From Acidovorax sp. A1169 (GTDB lineage: Bacteria > Pseudomonadota > Gammaproteobacteria > Burkholderiales > Burkholderiaceae_C): 64,000 nucleotides of DNA. Below the pieces are notes generated by a model, which worked only from the letters and a program-made list of their open reading frames with translations, did not search any database and had not been told where the DNA came from. This document shows positions 1-7,168 of the stretch, piece by piece; position 1 is the first letter of the stretch; every line of letters starts with the position of its first letter. Location: assembly GCF_030704685.1 (NCBI RefSeq), contig NZ_JAUZDX010000030.1, positions 1 to 64,000 of the forward strand, in the 5' to 3' direction. The translations under genes were made by a program, and so were the position numbers.

Positions 1-99
1 CCTCAACCAAGGCACACCGCTAAAAAAAGTGGCAGCACGGGGCTCACATCCCGGACTTTGGCTTCGGCGCAAGAGGACGCGCTGCGGGCCTCTCGCTGC

Positions 100-140
100 A
101 AGCAGCAAGCAGCAAGCAGCAAGCAGCAAGCAGCAAGCAG
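100..140. repeat. heptanucleotide tandem repeat
   Basis: Five perfect copies of AAGCAGC plus six bases of a sixth copy run up to the stop codon of the histidine kinase gene, which ends at 141 on the minus strand. The repeat therefore lies directly downstream of that stop. Such short perfect repeats can change copy number by slippage. Here that would alter only the 3' flank, unless the stop is lost. The preceding 99 bases hold no gene I can support. Confidence 0.85.
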
Positions 141-1472
141 TCAGCCTGCCAGCGGTATCACCAATTGCGCGCGCAGCCCACCCTCGGGCCGGTTGTGCAG
201 ACTCAGCCGGCAGCCATCGCGCTCCGCCAGGTCGCGCGCGATGGCCAGGCCCAGGCCATAGCCCGCCGTGTTCCCCGGGAGGTCGCCCGCCATCGAGTGC
301 GCCGACAGCGGGTCCTGCGACAGGCTCACCCAGGGCTCCAGGGCCTGCTCCAGCTGGGCCTCGGGGATGCCCGGGCCCGAGTCGTCGATGTGCAGCACCG
401 CGCCTTCGGGCAGGGCGTGCACGCTGAGCGTGGCGCCGCCGCCGTGGCGCACGGCATTGCCCACCAGGTTGCCGATCACGCGGCGCAGTGCAGCGGTGCG
501 GGCGCGCACGCGCACGGGGGCGCTGCCGACCGGGGCCTGCAGTTGCACGGGCTGGCCCTGGTCGGCCAGGTCGTCCACCAGGGCCTGCAGCAGGGCCACC
601 AGGTCGATGGAGCGGGCCTCGCTGCCCTCGTGCTGCTCGCGCAGCACGGCCAGGGTGTCGCCGATCATCTCGTCCATTTCGCGGATGTCGCTGATGGCGG
701 CCTGCTGCGCCGGGCCCTCGGGCCACTGGTCCACGCGCATGCGCAGCCGGGTCAGGGGGGTGCGCAGGTCATGCGATACGGCGGCCATGTGCAGGCCGCG
801 TGCGTCGAACTGCTCCTTGAGCCGCTGTGACATCTGGTTGAACACCTGTGCGGCATTGCGCACCTCCACGGTGCCCAGCGTTTCATCGAGCACGGGCGGC
901 TTGCCGCCCTTGTCGATGCCCTGCGACAGGGCGCTGGCTGCATGCGACAGGCGCAGCATGGGGCGCGACAGCCAGCGTGCGCCCAGGAAGGCGGCCAGGC
1001 CGATCAGCACGAAGCGGATGCCGTAGTCCAGCCACAGCGCTTTGCCGGGCATGGGGCCGCCCATGCGCTGCGGACCCGGGGCGGTGAACGGGTTGGGCGG
1101 GCGGCCATCGCCGCTGCCCGCGCTGCCCCCGGGGGGCTGGAAGGACAGCGCAGCCATGCGCTCGCCCCCAACCATGGGCGGCGGGCCGGGCCAGGGGCTG
1201 CCGCCGGGGCCTGCATTCGGTCCTGACTGCGGCGGCGGCGGGCCACCGGGCATGCCGGAGCCGGTGAGGGGGTTGCCAGGCGGTAGCGAGGCCAGCGGCG
1301 GCAGGCGCGAGAGCGCAGTGCCCAGGTCCTGCTGGTGGCGCAGGTTGGTGACCACCAGGTAGGCCACCAGGTGGCTGCCGGCCAGCGCCACCCACATGAG
1401 GATGAACAGGCGCAGGAACAGGGTGTCCAGGCGGCGCCAATTCCAGCGCCCACCCGGTGTCGCGGGTTTCAC
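141..1472 (-). CDS. sensor histidine kinase
   Basis: This is a 443-residue membrane histidine kinase, the sensor partner of the response regulator encoded just upstream. It has a first membrane segment at about 18-42, a proline/glycine-rich presumed periplasmic stretch (about 56-143), a second membrane segment at about 150-168 and then a HAMP-like linker. The H-box is SHDLRTPL with the phosphorylatable His234. The ATPase domain has an N-box around Asn339, DDSGPG at 363-368 and GYGLGLAIA at about 404. The start is GTG, overlapping the regulator's stop codon as GTGA, so translation is probably coupled. No known sensor domain is visible between the membrane segments and I cannot name the signal. 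Confidence 0.9.
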   Translation of the reverse strand: MKPATPGGRWNWRRLDTLFLRLFILMWVALAGSHLVAYLVVTNLRHQQDLGTALSRLPPLASLPPGNPLTGSGMPGGPPPPQSGPNAGPGGSPWPGPPPMVGGERMAALSFQPPGGSAGSGDGRPPNPFTAPGPQRMGGPMPGKALWLDYGIRFVLIGLAAFLGARWLSRPMLRLSHAASALSQGIDKGGKPPVLDETLGTVEVRNAAQVFNQMSQRLKEQFDARGLHMAAVSHDLRTPLTRLRMRVDQWPEGPAQQAAISDIREMDEMIGDTLAVLREQHEGSEARSIDLVALLQALVDDLADQGQPVQLQAPVGSAPVRVRARTAALRRVIGNLVGNAVRHGGGATLSVHALPEGAVLHIDDSGPGIPEAQLEQALEPWVSLSQDPLSAHSMAGDLPGNTAGYGLGLAIARDLAERDGCRLSLHNRPEGGLRAQLVIPLAG

Positions 1473-2170
1473 CGCTGCACCTCCACGTCGAACAGGTAGC
1501 CCTCGCCGCGCAGGGTGCGTATCAGGGGGCGATCGCGCTGGCCTTCACCGAGCTTGCCGCGCAGGCGCGAAACGGCCAGGTCGATGCTGCGGTCGCTTAC
1601 CACCACGCCGGGGGCACGCGAGAGGTCGAGCAGCCGGTCGCGGCTGAGCACCTTGCCGGCATGGGCGGTAAAGGCCTCCAGCAGGCGGAACTCGGCGCTG
1701 GACAGGGCCACCATGGTGCCGTCGGGCGAGACCAGTTCGCGCCGCAGGCGGTCGAAGGTCCAGCCCTCGAAGCGCACCTGGGGCGCATTGGCCGGTGGCG
1801 GGGCGGCGGTGCCGCGGCGCAGCACGGCCTTGATGCGTGCCACCAGTTCGCGCGGCTCGAAGGGTTTGGACAGGTAGTCATCGGCACCGAGCTCCAGGCC
1901 CAGTACGCGCGACATCGGGTCGCCCTGCGCGGTGAGCACGATCACGGGCAACTGGCCATGGTCGCGGCGCACCCACTGGCACAGGGTCAGGCCGTCCTCG
2001 TCGGGCAGCATCAGGTCGAGCAGCACCACGTCGAAGCCCTGGCGCGCCAGCGCGGCACGCATGCCCCGGCCATCGCCCACGGCCTCGGTGGTGAAGCCGA
2101 AGGTTCCCAGGTAGTCGAGCAGCAGGGTGCGGATGGCGGGGTCGTCGTCCACCAGCAGGCATCGGATCAT
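1469..2170 (-). CDS. OmpR-family response regulator
   Basis: This 233-residue two-component regulator has an N-terminal receiver domain with acidic residues at 8-10, the phospho-acceptor Asp52, Thr80 and Lys102 (in LSKPF). A C-terminal winged-helix DNA-binding domain follows (about 130-230), ending in the typical LIRTLRGEGYLF stretch. It is the first gene of a two-gene operon and overlaps the histidine kinase start by 4 bp. Targets cannot be told from the sequence. Close relatives regulate outer-membrane or metal-stress genes, but no specific subgroup is assignable here. Confidence 0.92.
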   Translation of the reverse strand: MIRCLLVDDDPAIRTLLLDYLGTFGFTTEAVGDGRGMRAALARQGFDVVLLDLMLPDEDGLTLCQWVRRDHGQLPVIVLTAQGDPMSRVLGLELGADDYLSKPFEPRELVARIKAVLRRGTAAPPPANAPQVRFEGWTFDRLRRELVSPDGTMVALSSAEFRLLEAFTAHAGKVLSRDRLLDLSRAPGVVVSDRSIDLAVSRLRGKLGEGQRDRPLIRTLRGEGYLFDVEVQR

Positions 2171-2224
2171 GCGGAAATTTTGTGGCAGTGGTGAAGGGCC
2201 GAAGGTAGCACAGCCCCGGCGGAT

Positions 2225-3304
2225 TCAGGAGGCCGCTTGCGGTGTGGCAACGCCCAGCAGCGCGTGGAGCCTCGGGCTGGTGGTCGTGTACTGCAAGGCC
2301 ACCTTGTCGCCGCTCAGGGCCTCGGCCGCGCCGAAGGCGGCCAGCGTGGCCTCGTGAAAACCGCACAGGATGAGCTTGCGCTTGCCCGGGTAGGTGTTGA
2401 TGTCGCCCACGGCGTAGATGCCGGGCACGCTGGTGCGAAAGCTGGCGGTGTCCACCACCAGCTGCTTGCGTTCGATGGCGATGCCCCAGTCGGCAATCGG
2501 CCCCAGTCGCGGGGATATGCCCAGGGCAGCGATCAGGCAGTCGAGCGGTTCGTTGGCCGTGTGGCCCCCGGTGTCCACCACCTGCAGGGCGGCCAGGCGC
2601 CCGCCCTCGGCCACCGCGCCGGTGATCTGGCCGACGATGACGTCGATACGCCCTGCATCGCGCAGGGCCTGCAATTGCTGCAACTGCTCGGGTGGCGCCT
2701 GGAAGGCGTCGCGCCGGTACAGCAGGCGGATGCGGGCAGGGGCTTCATCTGCGGCAAGCCCTGCCAGGGCGATCGCATGGGCCACGGCGGCTTCGTCACC
2801 ACCATGCACCACCACGCGCTGGCCCGCCACCACGGTGCCGGCGGGCAGGTGCTGGTAGTGCACCTGCGTGCCGACAAAAGGCTCTATGCCCTCGACCTTG
2901 AGCGTGCGCGGCACGAAGGCGCCCACGCCGGCTGCGATGAACACGCTGCGCGCCAGCAGGGCCTGGCCCTGGCTGGTTTCGATGAGGATGCGGCCATCGT
3001 CCTGCAGTGACACGGACGCGACCAGCGTACCCAGGTGCCAGTGCGGCTTGAACGGGGCGATCTGCTGCAGCAGCAGGGCCGCCAGTTCGCGCCCGCTGCA
3101 CACGGGCACGCCCGGGATGTCATAGATGGGCTTGTCGCCATACAGCTCCACGCACTGGCCGCCGGCATGGGGCAGGGCGTCGATCACATGGGCAGTGATG
3201 CCCTGCAGGCCGAGCTGGAAGACCTGGAACAGGCCCACCGGGCCTGCACCAATGACCACGGCATCCGTGGCGATGGGAGGGGACGATTGCGCGAGCGTGG
3301 ACAC
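2225..3304 (-). CDS. ferredoxin--NADP(+) reductase, thioredoxin-reductase-like type
   Basis: This 359-residue flavoprotein belongs to the TrxR-like ferredoxin-NADP reductases (FNR type 2), which move electrons between NADPH and ferredoxin in the cytoplasm. The FAD dinucleotide-binding motif GAGPVG is at 19-24 and the family's HAGGQC at 46-51. A second nucleotide-binding region follows mid-protein, and the C-terminal YAVGDIN motif contacts FAD. It lacks the redox-active CxxC of true thioredoxin reductases. The start is GTG. The gene lies 21 bp downstream of the ferredoxin gene on the same strand, so the two proteins are likely partners. Confidence 0.88.
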   Translation of the reverse strand: MSTLAQSSPPIATDAVVIGAGPVGLFQVFQLGLQGITAHVIDALPHAGGQCVELYGDKPIYDIPGVPVCSGRELAALLLQQIAPFKPHWHLGTLVASVSLQDDGRILIETSQGQALLARSVFIAAGVGAFVPRTLKVEGIEPFVGTQVHYQHLPAGTVVAGQRVVVHGGDEAAVAHAIALAGLAADEAPARIRLLYRRDAFQAPPEQLQQLQALRDAGRIDVIVGQITGAVAEGGRLAALQVVDTGGHTANEPLDCLIAALGISPRLGPIADWGIAIERKQLVVDTASFRTSVPGIYAVGDINTYPGKRKLILCGFHEATLAAFGAAEALSGDKVALQYTTTSPRLHALLGVATPQAAS

Positions 3305-3325
3305 CGGCGAATGCAGCGATGCCGC

Positions 3326-3655
3326 TCAGCGGACCAGTTCGTTGACCTTGCCGGGCTTGCCGTTCCACTCGTCGGCGTCGGGCAGGGCGGGCTTGCGCTT
3401 GGTGATGCTCTTCCAGCCGTCGGCAAAGGCCAGGTCGGCGTTGAGCTTGATGAAGGCGATCTGGTCGGCCGGCAGGTCTTCTTCGGCAAAGATGGCGTTG
3501 GCCGGGCACTCGGGGATGCACACGGCGCAGTCTATGCACTCATCGGGATCGATGACGAGCATGTTCGGGCCTTCGCGGAAGCAGTCCACGGGGCAGACGT
3601 CCACACAATCGGTGAACTTGCACTTGATGCAGTTTTCGGAGACGACGTGGGTCAT
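3326..3655 (-). CDS. fdxA: 7Fe ferredoxin FdxA
   Basis: This 109-residue ferredoxin has nine cysteines in the N-terminal half (9, 12, 17, 21, 25, 40, 43, 46, 50). The pattern is that of Azotobacter-type FdI proteins, with one [3Fe-4S] and one [4Fe-4S] cluster. The acidic C-terminal extension is normal for the family. It is a soluble cytoplasmic electron carrier, probably reduced by the reductase encoded directly downstream. The 134-bp gap upstream, towards cysN, contains a 7-bp inverted repeat (GGTGAAA...TTTCACC, about 3678-3706). That may belong to its promoter or to a terminator, but I cannot decide which. Confidence 0.95.
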   Translation of the reverse strand: MTHVVSENCIKCKFTDCVDVCPVDCFREGPNMLVIDPDECIDCAVCIPECPANAIFAEEDLPADQIAFIKLNADLAFADGWKSITKRKPALPDADEWNGKPGKVNELVR

Positions 3656-3789
3656 GACGAGAGTTGTGTGGGTCGGTGAAAACCCTCTATTTTAGAAGCT
3701 TTCACCGGCCTTGGGTTGCTGGGCCCCTGGGTCCGAGAGGGTGACGCAGGGTTTTGGGCGCACAAATGTGCACTCATTGCGAATGCGGA

Positions 3790-5148
3790 TCAGTTGACCA
3801 GCACAGCGCCGGCAGTTTTGTGGCTTGCCGTGTCCACCAGGATCAGCGAGCCGAGCACGCGCGCCTGGCCAAAGGGGGCAGCGGGCAGGGGCTCCTGCAG
3901 CAGCAGTTCCACATGGCCGATGGCATTGGGGTCAAGCTGCGTGGCTTCGTCCTCGGCCAGGGTATTGATGTCCAGGCGGTGCACCACGCGCTTGACCTTG
4001 GCCTTGACCCAGCGGTGCCCATGCAGCGCCCAGTAGACGCGGCCGGCGACCAGCGGCTCGTCGTCCATCCAGGCCACGGTGGTCAGCAGCTCGCGGCTGG
4101 CGGGCCAGGCGGGCACGGCGGCAGGGGTGTCGAAATCGTCCTCGGCAGCCGCCGCAGCGGGCGTGGGGGCGGCCAGGATCCAGTCGCCGCGCGACACGTC
4201 CACCTCGCGGTCGAGGATGATGCCGGCGCTCTGGCCCGCATCCACGCCCACGGGGCGGCGCGCATGGTCGAGCACCTGGGCCACGGTGGCGCTCTGGCCG
4301 CTCGGGAAGATCTGCACGGCCGTGCCGGGCGCCACGGCGCCTGCGGCCACCCGGCCCCAGAACACGCGGCGGCCCTGCGATGTGTCGGCGGAGGACGAGA
4401 ACTTCTCCACCCACTGCACCGGAAAGGCGAGGGGCAGGCCGGTATCGGCCGGGGTGTTGGGCAATTGTTCGAGCACTTCGAGCAGCGTGGGGCCGTTGTA
4501 GCCGCACCAGCCCGCATGGGCGTCGACCACGTTCCAGCCCTTCAAGGCCGACACCGGCACCGTGGCGCGCACGGCAATGCCGGCATCTGCGGCGAACTGT
4601 GCCAGGGCGGCGCTGATGTGGGCGAAGGCCAGTTCGGGGTTGGCCACGGCATCGAGCTTGTTCACGGCGAACACCAGCGAGTGCACGCGCAGCAGGTGGG
4701 CCAGCAGCGAGTGGCGGCGCGTCTGCGGCAGCAGTGCCAGGGCTGCGTTCTGCCAGTCAAGCTTGGTCGCATCGACCAGCACCACGGCGGCGTCGGCGCC
4801 GCTGGCGGCGGTGACCATGTTGCGCGTGTACTGCTCATGGCCGGGCGCATCGCCGATGATGAACTTGCGCGACTCGGTGGCGAAGTAGCGGTAGGCCACG
4901 TCGATGGTGATGCCTTGCTCGCGCTCGGCCGAGAGGCCGTCGGTCAGCAGGGCCAGGTCGGTCTCGCCGCCGCGCTGCACGCCTGCCAGATGGTCTTGCA
5001 GCACGGCGCGGCTGTCCACCAGCAGGCGGCCGATCAGCGTGCTCTTGCCGTCGTCGACGCTGCCGCAGGTTATGAACTTGAGGGCCGAGGCGTGGTTGCT
5101 GCCGGCGTTGGCTGCGACAGGGGCGGTGGCTTGGTGTGCGGTGGTCAT
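3790..5148 (-). CDS. cysN: sulfate adenylyltransferase, GTPase subunit CysN
   Basis: This 452-residue large subunit of ATP sulfurylase uses GTP hydrolysis to drive formation of adenosine 5'-phosphosulfate (APS) from sulfate and ATP. The translation-factor GTPase motifs are present: GSVDDGKST near residue 30, DAPGHEQY, and NKLD. Elongation-factor-like beta-barrel domains follow. The start chosen is the ATG at 5148, which overlaps the cysD stop as ATGA. The frame is open further upstream, but that part is only cysD read in another frame. There is no CysC (APS kinase) fused to it. It is the last gene of the TSUP-cysI-DUF934-cysH-cysD-cysN operon. Confidence 0.95.
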   Translation of the reverse strand: MTTAHQATAPVAANAGSNHASALKFITCGSVDDGKSTLIGRLLVDSRAVLQDHLAGVQRGGETDLALLTDGLSAEREQGITIDVAYRYFATESRKFIIGDAPGHEQYTRNMVTAASGADAAVVLVDATKLDWQNAALALLPQTRRHSLLAHLLRVHSLVFAVNKLDAVANPELAFAHISAALAQFAADAGIAVRATVPVSALKGWNVVDAHAGWCGYNGPTLLEVLEQLPNTPADTGLPLAFPVQWVEKFSSSADTSQGRRVFWGRVAAGAVAPGTAVQIFPSGQSATVAQVLDHARRPVGVDAGQSAGIILDREVDVSRGDWILAAPTPAAAAAEDDFDTPAAVPAWPASRELLTTVAWMDDEPLVAGRVYWALHGHRWVKAKVKRVVHRLDINTLAEDEATQLDPNAIGHVELLLQEPLPAAPFGQARVLGSLILVDTASHKTAGAVLVN

Positions 5149-6098
5149 CAGAAATACCCGTCCTTCTTGCGCTTTTCCATCGAGGCGTCGCTCGTCTTGT
5201 CGTCCATGCGGGTCGCGCCGCGCTCGCTCACGTCGGCGGCCAGGGTCTCGATCACGATCTCGGCCGGGGTGGCGGCCGTGCTCTCCACCGGTGCGGTGCA
5301 GGTGATGTCGCCCACGGTGCGAAAACGCACGTCGCGCGTCTGCACCGTCTCGCCCTCGCGCGGCGGCGTCAATTCGGTCACCGGCATCAACAGGCCCCGG
5401 CGGTCCACCACCTCGCGCTTGTGCGTGTAGTAGATGCTGGGCAGGCCGATCTGCTCGCGGTCGATGTACTGCCACACGTCGAGTTCGGTCCAGTTGCTGA
5501 TGGGGAACACGCGAAAGTGCTCGCCGGGCTGCAGCCGGGTGTTGAACAGGGTCCACAGTTCGGGGCGCTGGGCCTTGGGCTGCCACTGGCCGAAGCTGTC
5601 GCGGTGCGAGAAGATGCGCTCCTTGGCGCGGGCCTTTTCTTCGTCGCGGCGGGCGCCGCCGATCAGTGCGTCGAAGCGGAATTCTTCGATGGCTTCGAGC
5701 AGCGTGACCGACTGGTGCACGTTGCGGCTCTCACCGGGGTGGGCCAGGCGCACCGTGCCGCGCGCCATCGAGTCTTCGACGCTTCGCACGATGAGTTCGG
5801 CGCCCAGTTCCTTGGCGCGCGAATCACGGAAGTCCGTGACCTCTTTGAAGTTGTGGCCCGTGTCGATCATCAAGAGCGGGTAGGGGATGCGGCCCGCGCC
5901 GAAGGCCTTCTCAGCGCACTTGAGCATCACCAGCGAATCCTTGCCGCCCGAGAACAGCAGGGTGGGCCGCTCGAAGGCGGCAGCCACCTCGCGCAGGATG
6001 AAGATGGTTTCCTCTTCCAGGGCGTCGAGGTGCGAATTGTTCAGGTGGTGGCTCATGTTCTTGTTCTGCAGCAGCGCGGCATCGGTGCGGGCGTTCAT
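5148..6098 (-). CDS. cysD: sulfate adenylyltransferase subunit CysD
   Basis: This 316-residue catalytic subunit of ATP sulfurylase has the PP-loop motif SGGKDSLV (about 49-56), with which it adenylates sulfate to APS together with CysN. Length and the conserved core (HKREVVDRRG, RFRTVGD) match the family. The ATG at 6098 is used; an in-frame ATG 14 codons further in is an alternative. The stop overlaps the cysN start by 4 bp. Only 19 bp separate it from cysH, and that gap contains a short direct repeat of TGGGGTCAG. Confidence 0.95.
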   Translation of the reverse strand: MNARTDAALLQNKNMSHHLNNSHLDALEEETIFILREVAAAFERPTLLFSGGKDSLVMLKCAEKAFGAGRIPYPLLMIDTGHNFKEVTDFRDSRAKELGAELIVRSVEDSMARGTVRLAHPGESRNVHQSVTLLEAIEEFRFDALIGGARRDEEKARAKERIFSHRDSFGQWQPKAQRPELWTLFNTRLQPGEHFRVFPISNWTELDVWQYIDREQIGLPSIYYTHKREVVDRRGLLMPVTELTPPREGETVQTRDVRFRTVGDITCTAPVESTAATPAEIVIETLAADVSERGATRMDDKTSDASMEKRKKDGYF

Positions 6099-6117
6099 GG
6101 TGGGGTCAGCGGTGGGG

Positions 6118-6741
6118 TCAGTGGGCTATATGGAGGCCACATTCGCGGTTCTCTTCGCCCTTGGTGGGGTCCACGTAGTCGAAGTTGTTCGGCAGGCCGT
6201 GCTGCTGGCAATACTCGTACAGCTCCTTGGACGACCAGTGCAGCAGCGGCGCTACTTTGATCAGCCCATCGGGGTTGATGCTCACCGGGTCCATCTGGGC
6301 ACGCACGGCGGTGTCGGTGGCGCGCAGCGCGGTGAACCAGACCTTGGGTGCCGTCTCGCGCAGGGCGCGGGTAAAAGGCTCCAGCTTCACCTCTTCGGTG
6401 AAGGCCGCATGGCGCGGGTCGTCCAGCCCGGGCGTTGCGCCCTCCACGGCTTCGCGGTGCGCACGCGAGCGGCGCGGCAGGTAGATCTGCAGCTTCAGGC
6501 CGAGCTGTTTCGTCACTTCATCGGCAAAGCGGTAGGTGGCTTCGGTGTTGTAGCCGTTGTCCATCCAGACCACCGGCACATCGGGCTGCATGCGGCTGAC
6601 CATGTGCAGGATCACGGCCTCGAAGGGGCGGAAGTTGGTGGTGACGATGGGGCTTTGGCCCAGGCCCAGGGCCCAGGCGACAAGGCCTTCGGCGTTGCGG
6701 CCGAGTTCGGCGTTGACGGATGTGAGATCGAATTGGCTCAT
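6118..6741 (-). CDS. cysH: assimilatory adenylylsulfate/phosphoadenylylsulfate reductase CysH, Fe-S-free form
   Basis: This 207-residue reductase reduces APS or PAPS to sulfite with thioredoxin- or glutaredoxin-derived electrons. The PAPS-reductase fold and the C-terminal catalytic motif RECGLH are present. Only two cysteines exist, in YEYCQQ and in ECGLH. The CC and CxxC pairs that hold the [4Fe-4S] cluster of bacterial APS reductases are missing, and the protein stops four residues after ECGLH, shorter than the roughly 240 residues of E. coli CysH. The start chosen is the ATG at 6741, 4 bp after the DUF934 stop; a start ten codons upstream would overlap that gene. Substrate preference is left open. 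Confidence 0.9.
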   Translation of the reverse strand: MSQFDLTSVNAELGRNAEGLVAWALGLGQSPIVTTNFRPFEAVILHMVSRMQPDVPVVWMDNGYNTEATYRFADEVTKQLGLKLQIYLPRRSRAHREAVEGATPGLDDPRHAAFTEEVKLEPFTRALRETAPKVWFTALRATDTAVRAQMDPVSINPDGLIKVAPLLHWSSKELYEYCQQHGLPNNFDYVDPTKGEENRECGLHIAH

Positions 6742-6745
6742 GGTG

Positions 6746-7138
6746 TTAGGCGGTGACGGCCTTGTCGGCAAAGATCGGCTGGGGGTTGACCGCGTCGCCC
6801 TGGTAGAAGCCAGGGAACATCTCGAACTGGCGCTGCGCGTCCGCTGCGTCCACGCCCTCGCGCAGCACGGCCGACGAAAAGCCCGTGCGCTGCATCTGCA
6901 CCAGCTGGTCGATCAGCACGTCGCCCGTGGCGCGGATGTCGCCCTTGAAACTGCGGCGGCGGCGCAGCAGAAAGGCCTGGCTGAAGGCCCGGCCGTCGGT
7001 GAAGCTGGGGAAGTGCAGGTCCACGCGCTCCACGCCGTCCAGTGCCAGCGCCAGGGCATCGGCATCGTTGGCCAGCGCCACGCTGCGCGGGTCGCCTTCG
7101 GCAGGGGCCTGGTGGTCTTGGGATGCAAGTATCTTCAT
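6746..7138 (-). CDS. DUF934 family protein
   Basis: This 130-residue protein belongs to the DUF934 family, found next to cysI in many proteobacteria and often annotated as an oxidoreductase probably involved in sulfite reduction. The conserved region RVDLHFPSFTDGRAFSQAFLLR (two parts) and GDVLIDQLVQMQRTGF is visible. It has no cysteine and no evident cofactor motif. It sits between cysI and cysH, 30 bp after one and 4 bp before the other, so it is co-transcribed with sulfate reduction genes. Biochemical function is not established; a support role for the reductase is inferred only from position. Confidence 0.85.
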   Translation of the reverse strand: MKILASQDHQAPAEGDPRSVALANDADALALALDGVERVDLHFPSFTDGRAFSQAFLLRRRRSFKGDIRATGDVLIDQLVQMQRTGFSSAVLREGVDAADAQRQFEMFPGFYQGDAVNPQPIFADKAVTA

Positions 7139-7168
7139 GAGGTGTCTATCTCTGTTCTGGGGCGGGGC

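Noticed and set aside
100..140. Possible CRISPR array
   Set aside because: The repeat unit is 7 bp and has no spacers. No cas genes are near.
3760..3771. Hairpin GCACA-AA-TGTGC as cysN terminator
   Set aside because: The stem is only 5 bp and no T-run follows on the minus strand.
3754..5430. Long plus-strand open frame opposite cysN/cysD
   Set aside because: It is rich in His, Gln, Gly and Ala, as expected for the antisense frame of a GC-rich gene, has no ribosome-binding site, and overlaps two clear enzymes.
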